Source of the DNA: Candidatus Saccharibacteria bacterium UBA4387
GTDB taxonomy: Bacteria; Patescibacteriota; Saccharimonadia; Saccharimonadales; Saccharimonadaceae
DNA: 18,130 bases
Direction: 5' to 3'
NCBI GenBank assembly: GCA_002391075.1
Contig: DGRN01000021.1
Coordinates: forward strand, 1-18,130
Shown in pieces: positions 7,773 through 14,978 of this stretch; the first letter of the stretch is position 1, and every line of letters starts with the position of its first letter. The notes beneath the pieces were generated by a model. That model saw only the letters and a program-made list of their open reading frames with translations, did not search any database and was not told where the DNA came from. Position numbers and translations under genes: made by a program.

Positions 7773-9209
7773 CTAAGCATAAATCTGCTCCCTCAACTCG
7801 GTCATCTGTTCGCGCAGGTTAAAATCCGTCTTCAGGTATTGTTTCACCATCCTCACCCCATGCATTATTGTCGTGTGATCCTTATCTAGCTCGCGCCCAA
7901 TCTGTTTTGTACTCATTCCCATATCTTCGTTCATGATATACATTGCAATCTGGCGTGCATTTTTAATGTTCTTAACGCGACTTTTCCCTAAAAGATCCGT
8001 CGCTTCAAGGTCGTAATACTTAGCTACCTTCTCGATAATCTTTTTCGCTGGCACGGTTCGACGTTTCGAGATAAAACCGTCTGTCTGTTCGGCTGTCTCG
8101 CGAATAATTTCGCTCGGCGGCACCTTTCGCAAGTCCGCCATAGCGAGAACTTGGTTTAGCTTTCCTTCAAGATCGCGAATATTACTATTGTAGTGATTCG
8201 CGATGTATTCCACGGTCTGCTCGTCGATTTCGGAGCCGATTATTTCTGCTTTCGCCTTCAAAATTGCGCATCGCACCTCAAAATCTGGCATCTGTATATC
8301 TATCGGCATCCCCATCGTAAGGCGCGACGCCAGACGTTCGTCAACCGTCTTTAGCTGCGACGGCAACCGATCGCTACTAATAATGATCTGTTTATTATGC
8401 TGATGCAGCTCATTAAAAGTGTGGAAAAACTCCTCCTGGCTCTTATCTTTGCCAACGATAAACTGAAAATCATCAACAATCAAGACGTCGACATTTCGAT
8501 ATTTCTCCTCAAAACCTTGAATCTTATGACGCATCGCCTCGACGAAATCATGGTAAAATTGCTCAATCGTCACATAAAGCACGCGCTTTTCCGGATAGCG
8601 TTCCAAAATCTCATTTCCGATCGCCTGGATCAGATGAGTTTTCCCCAGGCCAGCCCCGCCATACAAAAACAACGGATTGTAACGCACGCCAGGATTCTCG
8701 ATGATCGACTCTGCGGCGCTGACCGCCAAGTCATTATTACTTCCTACGATATAATTACTCAGGCGATATTTTGGGTTCAGCCCGTTATCTTTAGTGGAAA
8801 AATGTGCCGTCCCGCCATAAGTTGTAGTATTTCCTACGCTTGGCGTAGGCGTCTTTCGCTTCAATTCGGTCGCCGGAACATATTTAACCGACATCGTGCG
8901 CGGCTCGTTATCTGGACGTATCTCGTAAGCTTTTTTGACCACGGTTTTATTCTTGGAGTCTTCGGATTTTTGCACCTGCACCTCAAGCGTCTCGCAATTA
9001 TAGCCAGTCGCATTAGCAGCCTCCAATAGAAAAGGGCGGTATTTTCCTTCAATCTGAGTTTTTAGGAAAACGTTCGGAACTGCAACCGTCAGCGTCATAT
9101 CTTCGCAGCTCACAAACCTCAAATCCTTAAAATAAGCCCCAAAAGCCATTTCGGACACCGAAGGTTCATTATGAATCGCATCCAACACACTCTGCCACTC
9201 GTTCGGCAT
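7773..9209 (-). CDS. dnaA: Chromosomal replication initiator protein DnaA
   Basis: DnaA is the AAA+ ATPase that binds DnaA boxes, opens oriC and recruits the helicase. The 478-residue protein shows all domains: N-terminal helicase-interaction domain (1-80), variable linker (about 80-145), AAA+ core with Walker A GGAGLGKT at 184-191, Walker B LIVDD at 243-247 and the arginine-containing ERLASR at 291-296. The C-terminal DNA-binding domain carries the signature DKDHTTIMHG at 442-451. I place the start at ATG 9209. AAGGAGGT lies 9 nt upstream of it. A farther in-frame TTG (9236) overlaps the TATAAT promoter box, and the Shine-Dalgarno would be inside that extension. DnaA-box 9-mers in its promoter suggest autoregulation. 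The 9-mer at 8420-8428 within the gene encodes the conserved FFHTF stretch, so it may be coincidental. Confidence 0.98.
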   Translation of the reverse strand: MPNEWQSVLDAIHNEPSVSEMAFGAYFKDLRFVSCEDMTLTVAVPNVFLKTQIEGKYRPFLLEAANATGYNCETLEVQVQKSEDSKNKTVVKKAYEIRPDNEPRTMSVKYVPATELKRKTPTPSVGNTTTYGGTAHFSTKDNGLNPKYRLSNYIVGSNNDLAVSAAESIIENPGVRYNPLFLYGGAGLGKTHLIQAIGNEILERYPEKRVLYVTIEQFYHDFVEAMRHKIQGFEEKYRNVDVLIVDDFQFIVGKDKSQEEFFHTFNELHQHNKQIIISSDRLPSQLKTVDERLASRLTMGMPIDIQMPDFEVRCAILKAKAEIIGSEIDEQTVEYIANHYNSNIRDLEGKLNQVLAMADLRKVPPSEIIRETAEQTDGFISKRRTVPAKKIIEKVAKYYDLEATDLLGKSRVKNIKNARQIAMYIMNEDMGMSTKQIGRELDKDHTTIMHGVRMVKQYLKTDFNLREQMTELREQIYA

Positions 9210-9235
9210 CTCTTTTGACCTCCTTCTTGTCTTCA

Positions 9236-9264
9236 ATTATACGACTTTTCCAAAGTTTTCCACA
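9236..9264 (-). promoter_or_regulatory. dnaA promoter with DnaA box over the -35 position
   Basis: TATAAT on the minus strand at 9236-9241 lies 26 nt before the dnaA ATG. The -35 position at 17-bp spacing (9259-9264) falls within the box TTTTCCACA at 9256-9264 and shows no TTGACA-like sequence itself. DnaA binding there would block RNA polymerase, the known logic of dnaA autorepression in other bacteria. Confidence 0.65.
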
Positions 9265-9359
9265 TACTTTTTTATATTTTCTAATATGTCGTGCGTGTAA
9301 CAGATAAGAGTTTTCCACATACCATTAGCCCAACAGGGAAAAGCATATGTGGAAAAACT
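9254..9359. repeat. Three copies of an extended DnaA-box motif, AGTTTTCCACATA
   Basis: Two direct copies of AGTTTTCCACATA lie at 9254-9266 and 9309-9321, and an inverted copy with one extra T at 9346-9359. The identity extends beyond the 9-mer core. A further relaxed copy, TGTGCAAAA, lies at 9369-9377, inside the rpmH promoter spacer. They occupy the gap between divergent dnaA and rpmH and could regulate both or form a second origin sub-region. Confidence 0.75.
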
Positions 9360-9360
9360 A

Positions 9361-9389
9361 TTGAAAAATGTGCAAAAAAACGCTATAAT
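9361..9389 (+). promoter_or_regulatory. Promoter of the rpmH-rnpA-yidC-khpB operon
   Basis: TTGAAA (9361-9366), a 17-bp spacer and TATAAT (9384-9389) form a near-consensus housekeeping promoter. A start near 9396 would give a leader of about 44 nt before rpmH. The spacer contains the box-like TGTGCAAAA and a perfect box lies just upstream, so DnaA could modulate it. Confidence 0.8.
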
Positions 9390-9439
9390 AAACATAATTA
9401 ACTCAATAAAACAATAATTAGAAAGTCAGGGAAATACTT

Positions 9440-9577
9440 ATGCCAAAACGTACTTATCAGCCACACAAGCGCCAGCGCAAAGTTGAACACGGTTTCCGCA
9501 AGCGCAACTCTTCTGTAAACGGTCGCAAGGTTCTTGCTCGCCGCCGCATTAAAGGTCGCGCACGCCTCAGCGCCTAA
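9440..9577 (+). CDS. rpmH: 50S ribosomal protein L34
   Basis: This 45-residue basic protein is too short for usual length cut-offs. It begins MPKRTYQPHKRQRKVEHGFR and ends VLARRRIKGRARLSA, matching the L34 family throughout (family usually 44-47 residues). L34 binds 23S rRNA in the large subunit. A weak AGGG lies about 8-11 nt before ATG. It is the first gene of the operon and is divergent from dnaA, as in most bacteria. Tandem stops TAA-TAG follow, and rnpA starts 12 nt later. Confidence 0.98.
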   Translation: MPKRTYQPHKRQRKVEHGFRKRNSSVNGRKVLARRRIKGRARLSA

Positions 9578-9589
9578 TAGAAGTTGTAA

Positions 9590-9931
9590 ATGCTATCGCG
9601 TAAATATCGTTTTCATTCGCGCGGCGGTGTTCGATACACCTACCAAAACGGCAAAACTATCCGGGGATCAAAAATCTCTCTAGTTTTTGCAGAAAACGCC
9701 CGCAAAAAACAGCGCTTCGCGGTAGTTGTCAGTAAAAAAGTTCTCAAATCTGCAGTTGGTCGAAACCGCATTCGTCGCCGCGTTTACGAAGCGATCCGCC
9801 TCGAGCGAAATCGCATCACGGCTCCGACCGACTGTATTTTTGTTATTTATTCAAAAGAAATCGCCGTCATGCCATTCATGGAATTGCGCCAACTGGTGCG
9901 CGACTTGATATTAGAGGCGCAGATAGTGTAA
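9590..9931 (+). CDS. rnpA: Ribonuclease P protein component
   Basis: This protein subunit works with the catalytic RNA (rnpB, not in this window) to remove tRNA 5' leaders. The 113-residue size is typical. The conserved RNR motif is seen as GRNRIRRRVYEAIR near residues 58-71, preceded by the FAVVVSKKV strand and followed by the CIFVIYSKE strand. It lies between rpmH and yidC in the conserved order. No strong Shine-Dalgarno is seen before its ATG, so translation may depend on coupling to rpmH. Confidence 0.95.
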   Translation: MLSRKYRFHSRGGVRYTYQNGKTIRGSKISLVFAENARKKQRFAVVVSKKVLKSAVGRNRIRRRVYEAIRLERNRITAPTDCIFVIYSKEIAVMPFMELRQLVRDLILEAQIV

Positions 9932-9966
9932 TATAATACACAGGTAAAATTTGGGAGAAGGATAAA

Positions 9967-11106
9967 ATGTTTGACCTAATAGATATGATTGTTGTCCGTC
10001 CGATCGTAAATATCCTTTTTGTGATTTATAACTACGTAGGCGATTTTGGCCTCGCAATCATTATTTTCACGATTCTTGTAAAATGCGCCATGTGGCCACT
10101 CATGAAGCGCCAGCTTCATCAGACCCGCATGATGAAGAAGATCCAACCGGAGCTTGCGGAAATTAAAAAGCACTGCAATGGTAATCGTCAGCTCGAATCC
10201 ATCCAAATGATGGATCTCTACAAGCGCAACAATATCAAGCCGTTCCGCTCCATTGTGACTGTCTTTATTCAGTTGCCTATTTTCATTGCACTCTTTACCG
10301 CCATTAACGTCTCGGTTCGCCCATGTATTGTTTCTGATGACCTTAAGGTGACGGTTAGTCGATGTGCTAATAGCTCTACAAATATCGAATATAATGTAAA
10401 TCACTCTGCATATCCATTTGTTCGCTCCATGAATCGCATTAGCGAGCTCATAAATACGCAAAACGAATATTTTGACGCCTACACGAAGAATCCAGATGAG
10501 GCTAACTATCCTTTCGAGCCTAAACTATTTGGCGCAATCGATCTTTCGGTTAGCCCGAATCAGATCTTTACTAATTTTGGCCTAAGTACCGTCGTTATAA
10601 CTCTATTTGCTATCGCGTCCGCTGTCGTGCAATACATTATGGCGCGACAAAACGACCCGAGTCGCCAAACCGGCAAAAAACGCCGCACAATGCGCGAATT
10701 AATGCGTGAAGCAGCTGATGGCAAAGAAACCAACCAAGACGAAATTAATGCCGTTGCTCAAAGTCAAATGACGCTCATGACGCCTGTCATGATGCTATTC
10801 CTCATGTTTAACATGCCTGGCGCCATCGTGCTTTACTACTTGCTCAACAACATTATTACGACCGCTTTGCAAAAGCTCATCCTGAGCCGCAATCTGACCG
10901 AAATGGAAACCGCCGCTGATAAGAAAATCCTCAAGGATCTCAAGAGTCTTGAGGCAAAAGAAGCTGAAATTGTCGAACAGCCGGCGAAAACGAAAATCAA
11001 GGCTAAGCAATCGCACTATAGCAATTCAAGCAAAAATAAAAACAAAAAGGAAAACGTCCACATTACGCGCATCAGTGCCTCTGATAATAAAAAGAAAAGG
11101 AGGTAA
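9967..11106 (+). CDS. yidC: Membrane protein insertase YidC/Oxa1 family
   Basis: YidC inserts and folds membrane proteins alone or with SecYEG. The 379-residue product has the core pattern: a first helix near the N-terminus, FGLAIIIFTILVKCAMWPL with the hydrophilic-groove segment after it, the cytoplasmic hairpin (QLHQTRMMKKIQPELAEIKK), a helix with VFIQLPIFIALFTAINVSV, a periplasm-side loop, and the last helices including MPGAIVLYYLLNNIITTALQKL. There is no large N-terminal periplasmic domain, as in Gram-positive-type YidC. The C-terminal tail (about 60 residues) is very Lys-rich, consistent with ribosome contact. The Shine-Dalgarno GGGAGAAGG precedes ATG. It is co-transcribed with khpB; the Shine-Dalgarno of khpB lies inside its last codons. 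Confidence 0.97.
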   Translation: MFDLIDMIVVRPIVNILFVIYNYVGDFGLAIIIFTILVKCAMWPLMKRQLHQTRMMKKIQPELAEIKKHCNGNRQLESIQMMDLYKRNNIKPFRSIVTVFIQLPIFIALFTAINVSVRPCIVSDDLKVTVSRCANSSTNIEYNVNHSAYPFVRSMNRISELINTQNEYFDAYTKNPDEANYPFEPKLFGAIDLSVSPNQIFTNFGLSTVVITLFAIASAVVQYIMARQNDPSRQTGKKRRTMRELMREAADGKETNQDEINAVAQSQMTLMTPVMMLFLMFNMPGAIVLYYLLNNIITTALQKLILSRNLTEMETAADKKILKDLKSLEAKEAEIVEQPAKTKIKAKQSHYSNSSKNKNKKENVHITRISASDNKKKRR

Positions 11107-11108
11107 TA

Positions 11109-11570
11109 ATGAACACTGATGAATCTATTCGTTTTGCGACGAAGTATCTAGAGGATTTATTGTCATTTTTTGGAATCAACGTTGCGGTCTATTCGACTAT
11201 CGAGGATGATGTTATTCAGCTATCTATTCCATCGACTAGCATGAACTCGTTGCTTATCGGTAAGAATGCCAATAACTTGCGCGCCCTGCAGCACATTGTC
11301 ATGATGACTCTAGTTGCGCGTAATGCCGAAACAACCCGCGTAAATATTGATGTAGCAGACTACAAGCGCCAGCGTGCAGACAAAATCGAGCACCAGGCTG
11401 AAAACTGGATCAAGGAAGTTCGCCGCACCGGCAAAGAGAAAATCCTCGATCTAAACGCCGCTGATCGCCGTGTCGTCCACCGCTTCGCAGAAGATTATTC
11501 AGATATTGAAACATTCAGCACTGGCGAAGGTCGCGAACGTCGCCTCCATATCGCCAAAAAGGCAGAGTAG
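11109..11570 (+). CDS. khpB: KH/R3H-domain RNA-binding protein KhpB (Jag)
   Basis: The 153-residue protein has a KH domain with the signature LIGKNANNLRALQHIV near residues 53-68 and a C-terminal R3H domain (DRRVVHRFAEDY, then EGRERRLHI). The family binds RNA and, in firmicutes, works with KhpA in cell elongation and division. The N-terminal Jag_N domain of longer homologues is missing, so this is the short form. AAGGAGG at 11097-11103 precedes the ATG, 2 nt after the yidC stop. Position after yidC is conserved. A hairpin terminator follows. Confidence 0.93.
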   Translation: MNTDESIRFATKYLEDLLSFFGINVAVYSTIEDDVIQLSIPSTSMNSLLIGKNANNLRALQHIVMMTLVARNAETTRVNIDVADYKRQRADKIEHQAENWIKEVRRTGKEKILDLNAADRRVVHRFAEDYSDIETFSTGEGRERRLHIAKKAE

Positions 11571-11587
11571 GGCAAAACCAAAATCAA

Positions 11588-11612
11588 AGAGCTCCGCAAG
11601 GGGCTCTTTTTT
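11588..11612 (+). terminator. Rho-independent terminator of the rpmH operon
   Basis: An 8-bp stem AGAGCTCC / GGGGCTCT (one G-U pair) with GCAA tetraloop is followed by TTTTT. It starts 18 nt after khpB. The minus strand shows only a weak T tract, so it may also help end the convergent LCP operon. The core CCGCAAGGGGCT recurs in the galE terminator. Confidence 0.9.
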
Positions 11613-11763
11613 GAAGCCTTAGCCTCCCGTGAAAGCGGACCGGCCAAAATCAAACCATAACACAAAAGCCCAGCAAAAAGCCATGCTTTACAAACAGGGC
11701 TTTCATGTCATAACTATTCAACAGCTGTGGAAAACTTTTGCGAAAAAGCCGTTTGACAAATTA
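11613..11763. other. Convergent intergenic stretch with one DnaA-box 9-mer
   Basis: There is no convincing gene here. TGTGGAAAA lies at 11726-11734. An imperfect hairpin around 11677-11704 (AAAGCC ... GGCTTT, one mismatch in 9 pairs) could end the minus-strand LCP operon, but its T-run is poor. Confidence 0.4.
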
Positions 11764-13599
11764 CTATTTCGTGTCATGACTAAAGCCGCCACCAAGCACA
11801 ACTATAAAATCACTATTGTAATTTGTCAAAGATTCCGGTATCTCGCTAGAGGCGCTCGTCTTATAAACCTTTTCCAACTCAGCTTTCGTTGCATTCTTGT
11901 CGTCAGCCGCCGCAAAGATTTGCACGCCGTCAAAAGCTTCGTAGTCGCTTGGTGCATTCGCCGCATTTAGCGCATTGAAGCCGTGGTCGATTAACCAAGT
12001 TTTCTCAGTCGACGCCAGCCCGCTCTTCGATGTCGCGTTCAGCACGGTGATTTCGGCATTTTCGCTAAAGAATCCGCCAGTATAGAGTTTCTTCTTAATA
12101 TAGTTATGTATTTGCGAATACTGCCCAACGCCCGCCACTGGCAAGACATAGGAAATATTATTAATCATGCCAGTCGTCATAACGGCCGCATTTTCCTCAT
12201 CGCCATAAAGCGGAACCGTCTGCAAGCTCGCAAAATCCAAATCCTTAGCCAATTTCAGAAGCGTCTTAATTTCCGTATCTTTGAAATTCGTGCGCAGATT
12301 ATCTCCCACGGCCGACTTGAGCGCCAAAATAGAACCTAAATTCAAGAAGGATTTGGTATTTTTTATCTTCTTTACAATCGCCTCAATAATGCGCTGCTGG
12401 AAATATTCACGGCTAAAGTTTCCTCGCGCCGCGCCGTAACCGCCATAAGCATTTCGCGTGCGCGCCACACCTAGTGCCTTTTCGCCATCCAGATGAACAA
12501 CTTCGCCATTCGGATACTTAAAGAAGAACTTGTTGCGGCTCGGGCCGTCAGCGAGACCGCGTTTATCTGTCGTCTCAATCGTCACCTCGTCGCCATCCCA
12601 AGTCTGATCGCCATAGGTAAACACCACGTCAATGCCACCGATCGCATCAACAATTTGCACGAGTGCGCCCCAGTTCGCATGCGCATGATACTGAATCTCG
12701 ACGCCCAGCACTTTCTCGAACTCTTTTTCGAGCGCCGCCGCACCTTCTTCCTCGTACTTCTTAATACTTTCTTCGCTACCGTCATTCTTTGTGTATTGGC
12801 AATAAAACGCCTCGTTCAGCTTTCCGGTCGCTGTGCAGGTGCTCGCCTTCAAATCGCGCGGCAAACTCACCGCCTTTGCATCTCCCGTGTTCTGATCAAT
12901 GCTCACGAGCATCATCGTATCTGTCAAGAAGCCGCCCGCATAATTCGGATTATTCATATCATAACCCTCGGTGCCAAACACCAAAATATTTGTGCGCCCC
13001 AAAGAATCTGTTTCAAGAGGTGTAGTCGGATCCGCTAAAATCGCCGTAAAAATATTCCCGCCATTGGTAATGTCGGCCACCAAATCATTAAGATTATGAT
13101 AAGCGTAGATTCCGCCGCCAACTAGCGCAACCAGCAAAATCAATAAAAACCACTTCAAAATTCGGCGCTTTTTCTTTGGTTTATCGTCCTTATTCTTCAT
13201 TTTTCGCTTCTTACGCTCTTTTAGAGGAATAGCCGCCAAGTCTGTCGCCTCGCTATCTTGTCTTTCCTTCAAAAAACTCTTGATAGCCGCTCGCTCATCT
13301 GTATCGACGTCGTTCGAGAACTCTTCGAGTTGCTCGATCTGATTTGCCTCGGCTGCCTGCAAGGACTTTTCATAATCGTCCAAACCTAGGCTTCCGTTAC
13401 CTTTTCTAAGCCCACCAATCCTGCTTTCGGTCGCTTTCCGAGTCGTTTTAGGGTGGCGAACTGACTGAATATTTCCTCTTGTGATATTTGTGGCCTGTTT
13501 TGCGATTTTGCGCCGCTGCATCGTGACGCTTTTTGTCGCGGTCACTTGCTTTTTGACGCTCCGTCTCTGTAGGCCGTCAATAGACTTCGCTCCACTCAT
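11764..13599 (-). CDS. LytR-CpsA-Psr (LCP) family glycopolymer attachment protein
   Basis: LCP enzymes transfer lipid-linked surface glycans to peptidoglycan. The 611-residue product has an unusually long cytoplasmic N-terminus (1-146) rich in Lys/Arg and ending KPKKKRR. One helix follows at about 147-169, then the LCP domain (about 200-410) with TDTMMLVSID at 226-235, SLPRDL at 245-250 (Arg248, Asp249), RTRN at 380-383 and SREYFQQRII at 396-405. A C-terminal LytR_C-type domain (about 514-605) starts at AEITVLNAT. The ATG shares a base with the stop of the upstream ligase gene (TAATG), so the two are coupled, which fits successive steps: glycan assembly, then attachment to the wall. Confidence 0.93.
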   Translation of the reverse strand: MSGAKSIDGLQRRSVKKQVTATKSVTMQRRKIAKQATNITRGNIQSVRHPKTTRKATESRIGGLRKGNGSLGLDDYEKSLQAAEANQIEQLEEFSNDVDTDERAAIKSFLKERQDSEATDLAAIPLKERKKRKMKNKDDKPKKKRRILKWFLLILLVALVGGGIYAYHNLNDLVADITNGGNIFTAILADPTTPLETDSLGRTNILVFGTEGYDMNNPNYAGGFLTDTMMLVSIDQNTGDAKAVSLPRDLKASTCTATGKLNEAFYCQYTKNDGSEESIKKYEEEGAAALEKEFEKVLGVEIQYHAHANWGALVQIVDAIGGIDVVFTYGDQTWDGDEVTIETTDKRGLADGPSRNKFFFKYPNGEVVHLDGEKALGVARTRNAYGGYGAARGNFSREYFQQRIIEAIVKKIKNTKSFLNLGSILALKSAVGDNLRTNFKDTEIKTLLKLAKDLDFASLQTVPLYGDEENAAVMTTGMINNISYVLPVAGVGQYSQIHNYIKKKLYTGGFFSENAEITVLNATSKSGLASTEKTWLIDHGFNALNAANAPSDYEAFDGVQIFAAADDKNATKAELEKVYKTSASSEIPESLTNYNSDFIVVLGGGFSHDTK

Positions 13600-14978
13600 T
13601 AACCTATTTTAGCATATTTATTATGAGCGCCCAAACGCATCCATAGTGGCGCCAAAAGGTAAATATGGAGCACGTTTGGCAAGCCAGAAAAGAAATTCAG
13701 GCTCACGACATATGCAAGTAGTAACGCCCAAAAGAAGGCGTTCGCCCCAAACCGATAAGTCGACCAGATTATTACGCCTAGCGTAACTAGCAGCGAAAGG
13801 CAACCAATCACACCAAGCTCCAACAGAATACTCAAAAACTGATTCTGCACGATTTCCTTTTCCGAATAATAATCGAACTTCTCGTGAATCGCCACACCGG
13901 CTCCGCCGAGGCCAACCCCGTTCAGGATAGCATCCGCATCTTCACTCCATGTTTTGAAAGCCGCCTCATTTAGTCCCAACCTAATTTCTGTCGACTCCTC
14001 AATGTAGCCATCAAAAATCGCTGCTTCTCCCTCAGCACTTGGCGCCGGTGCTTCCTTTTGCCTAAAATCGATTTTCCCCAAACTAAGATGATGTACGGCT
14101 CGTGCGATACCCTGTGGAAAACTTTCCGAGGTTGTGGAAAACTCCGCCAAAACACCTTGGCACAGCAGGCCTGTGGAAAAACCCAAAAAACTCACGCCAA
14201 AATATACCAAAAAAAGTATATTTTTTCGCTTAGCTTTTTTCGCGCTCAAAACGACAAATAATATCAAAGAAAGTATAAATGCATAAATCGCCCCGCGCGA
14301 AAAGCAGATATATAAAGCCATAATATTCAAAAAACTCAAGCCAATAGCCAGCAGAATCTGTCTCTTGCTAGATTTAGAAACGATGGTATTATATGCAAAA
14401 TACAGAGAGAGAAGCGCCGGCGCAATCAGCAAGTTCCCCATAAACTGCGGCTCAATCGCCAAGCCGTTCGGGTGCGAAAAACCAAAAACCTGGTAACCGC
14501 AGCCAGGGCAGAGCAAACTAATATTTTTCGGCGCACCAAACACGTCCAAAAAACACTGCACTAGGCAAATCACGCTCGCAATCGCGCCGCCAAACACATG
14601 CAGCTTCGCGAATTTCGCGACCTCGGCCTTGCTTGGTCGCAAACTCAAAATATTCAGTCCGCAAACAAACAATAAATCCAAAATTCCCGCCTCCAAAAAA
14701 CCGCGCACGAAATTCCGCGACCAAACTACTGAGAGCGTCGCCGTTATCGGGAAAAGTCCCAAAATCCACAGCTGCTTCAGCTTAAAACGCTTCAAAATTC
14801 GCGGAAAGCGCAAAATGCTAATCCCGCCAAATAATGCCAACCAAATCAACGGCAGCGACAACTCAAAATTCATCTGCTCGTTTGCGCCGAGCTTAATTAC
14901 CGGATAATAAGCGAAAAACACGACGAACGGCAATGCCCAAAGCATCGCCCGCTCTATCTTATCTAGCCATTTTTTCAT
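13599..14978 (-). CDS. O-antigen ligase/polymerase (WaaL/Wzy) family membrane protein
   Basis: The 459-residue polytopic membrane protein has about 10 or more hydrophobic helices. It includes the family-typical segment ICFSRGAIYAFILSLILF (Ser-Arg-Gly-Ala at the start of a helix) and a long extracytoplasmic loop between the helix ending GLLCQG and FLSILLELGVIG. Such proteins polymerise or ligate lipid-linked glycans. I choose ATG 14978: AAGGAG lies 7 nt upstream; a TTG one codon earlier (14981) is only 4 nt from it. The start overlaps the end of the upstream glycosyltransferase by about 20 nt, and the stop overlaps the LCP start. Three DnaA-box 9-mers lie in the stretch encoding the loop (14113-14180). 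Polymerase versus ligase cannot be decided from sequence. Confidence 0.88.
   Translation of the reverse strand: MKKWLDKIERAMLWALPFVVFFAYYPVIKLGANEQMNFELSLPLIWLALFGGISILRFPRILKRFKLKQLWILGLFPITATLSVVWSRNFVRGFLEAGILDLLFVCGLNILSLRPSKAEVAKFAKLHVFGGAIASVICLVQCFLDVFGAPKNISLLCPGCGYQVFGFSHPNGLAIEPQFMGNLLIAPALLSLYFAYNTIVSKSSKRQILLAIGLSFLNIMALYICFSRGAIYAFILSLILFVVLSAKKAKRKNILFLVYFGVSFLGFSTGLLCQGVLAEFSTTSESFPQGIARAVHHLSLGKIDFRQKEAPAPSAEGEAAIFDGYIEESTEIRLGLNEAAFKTWSEDADAILNGVGLGGAGVAIHEKFDYYSEKEIVQNQFLSILLELGVIGCLSLLVTLGVIIWSTYRFGANAFFWALLLAYVVSLNFFSGLPNVLHIYLLAPLWMRLGAHNKYAKIG
14113..14180 (-). promoter_or_regulatory. Three DnaA-box 9-mers inside the ligase gene
   Basis: TGTGGAAAA occurs at 14113-14121, 14133-14141 and 14172-14180, all in the same orientation, with start spacings of 20 and 39 bp (about 2 and 4 helical turns). 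Two are read as TTT-TCC-ACA codons (Phe-Ser-Thr) and one in another frame (Ser-Phe-Pro-Gln), so the repetition is at DNA level, not protein level. A DnaA-binding or titration role is inference. Confidence 0.5.

Noticed and set aside
7478..7780. Open frames of about 100 and 135 codons on both strands in the dnaA-dnaN gap
   Set aside because: Low-complexity Lys/Phe/Thr-rich translations made by box repeats and the triplet tract, and no family resemblance. The region is better explained as oriC.
8420..8428. TGTGGAAAA inside dnaA as a regulatory box
   Set aside because: It encodes the conserved FFHTF part of DnaA, so protein constraint alone can explain it.
8397..9029. 210-codon plus-strand frame opposite dnaA
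   Set aside because: Lies fully antisense to conserved DnaA codons; no recognisable motifs.
9209..9236. Upstream TTG start for dnaA (adds 9 residues)
   Set aside because: The TTG overlaps the TATAAT promoter element and the extension would contain the Shine-Dalgarno AAGGAGGT itself, so it is not transcribed as a start.
9901..9966. Internal promoter for yidC at TATAAT 9932-9937
   Set aside because: The nearest TTGATA is 21 bp upstream, too far; the hexamer is expected in such AT-rich DNA. It is left as a weak possibility only.
12493..13038. 181-codon plus-strand frame opposite the LCP gene
   Set aside because: Shadow of the LCP coding strand; no start signals or family features.
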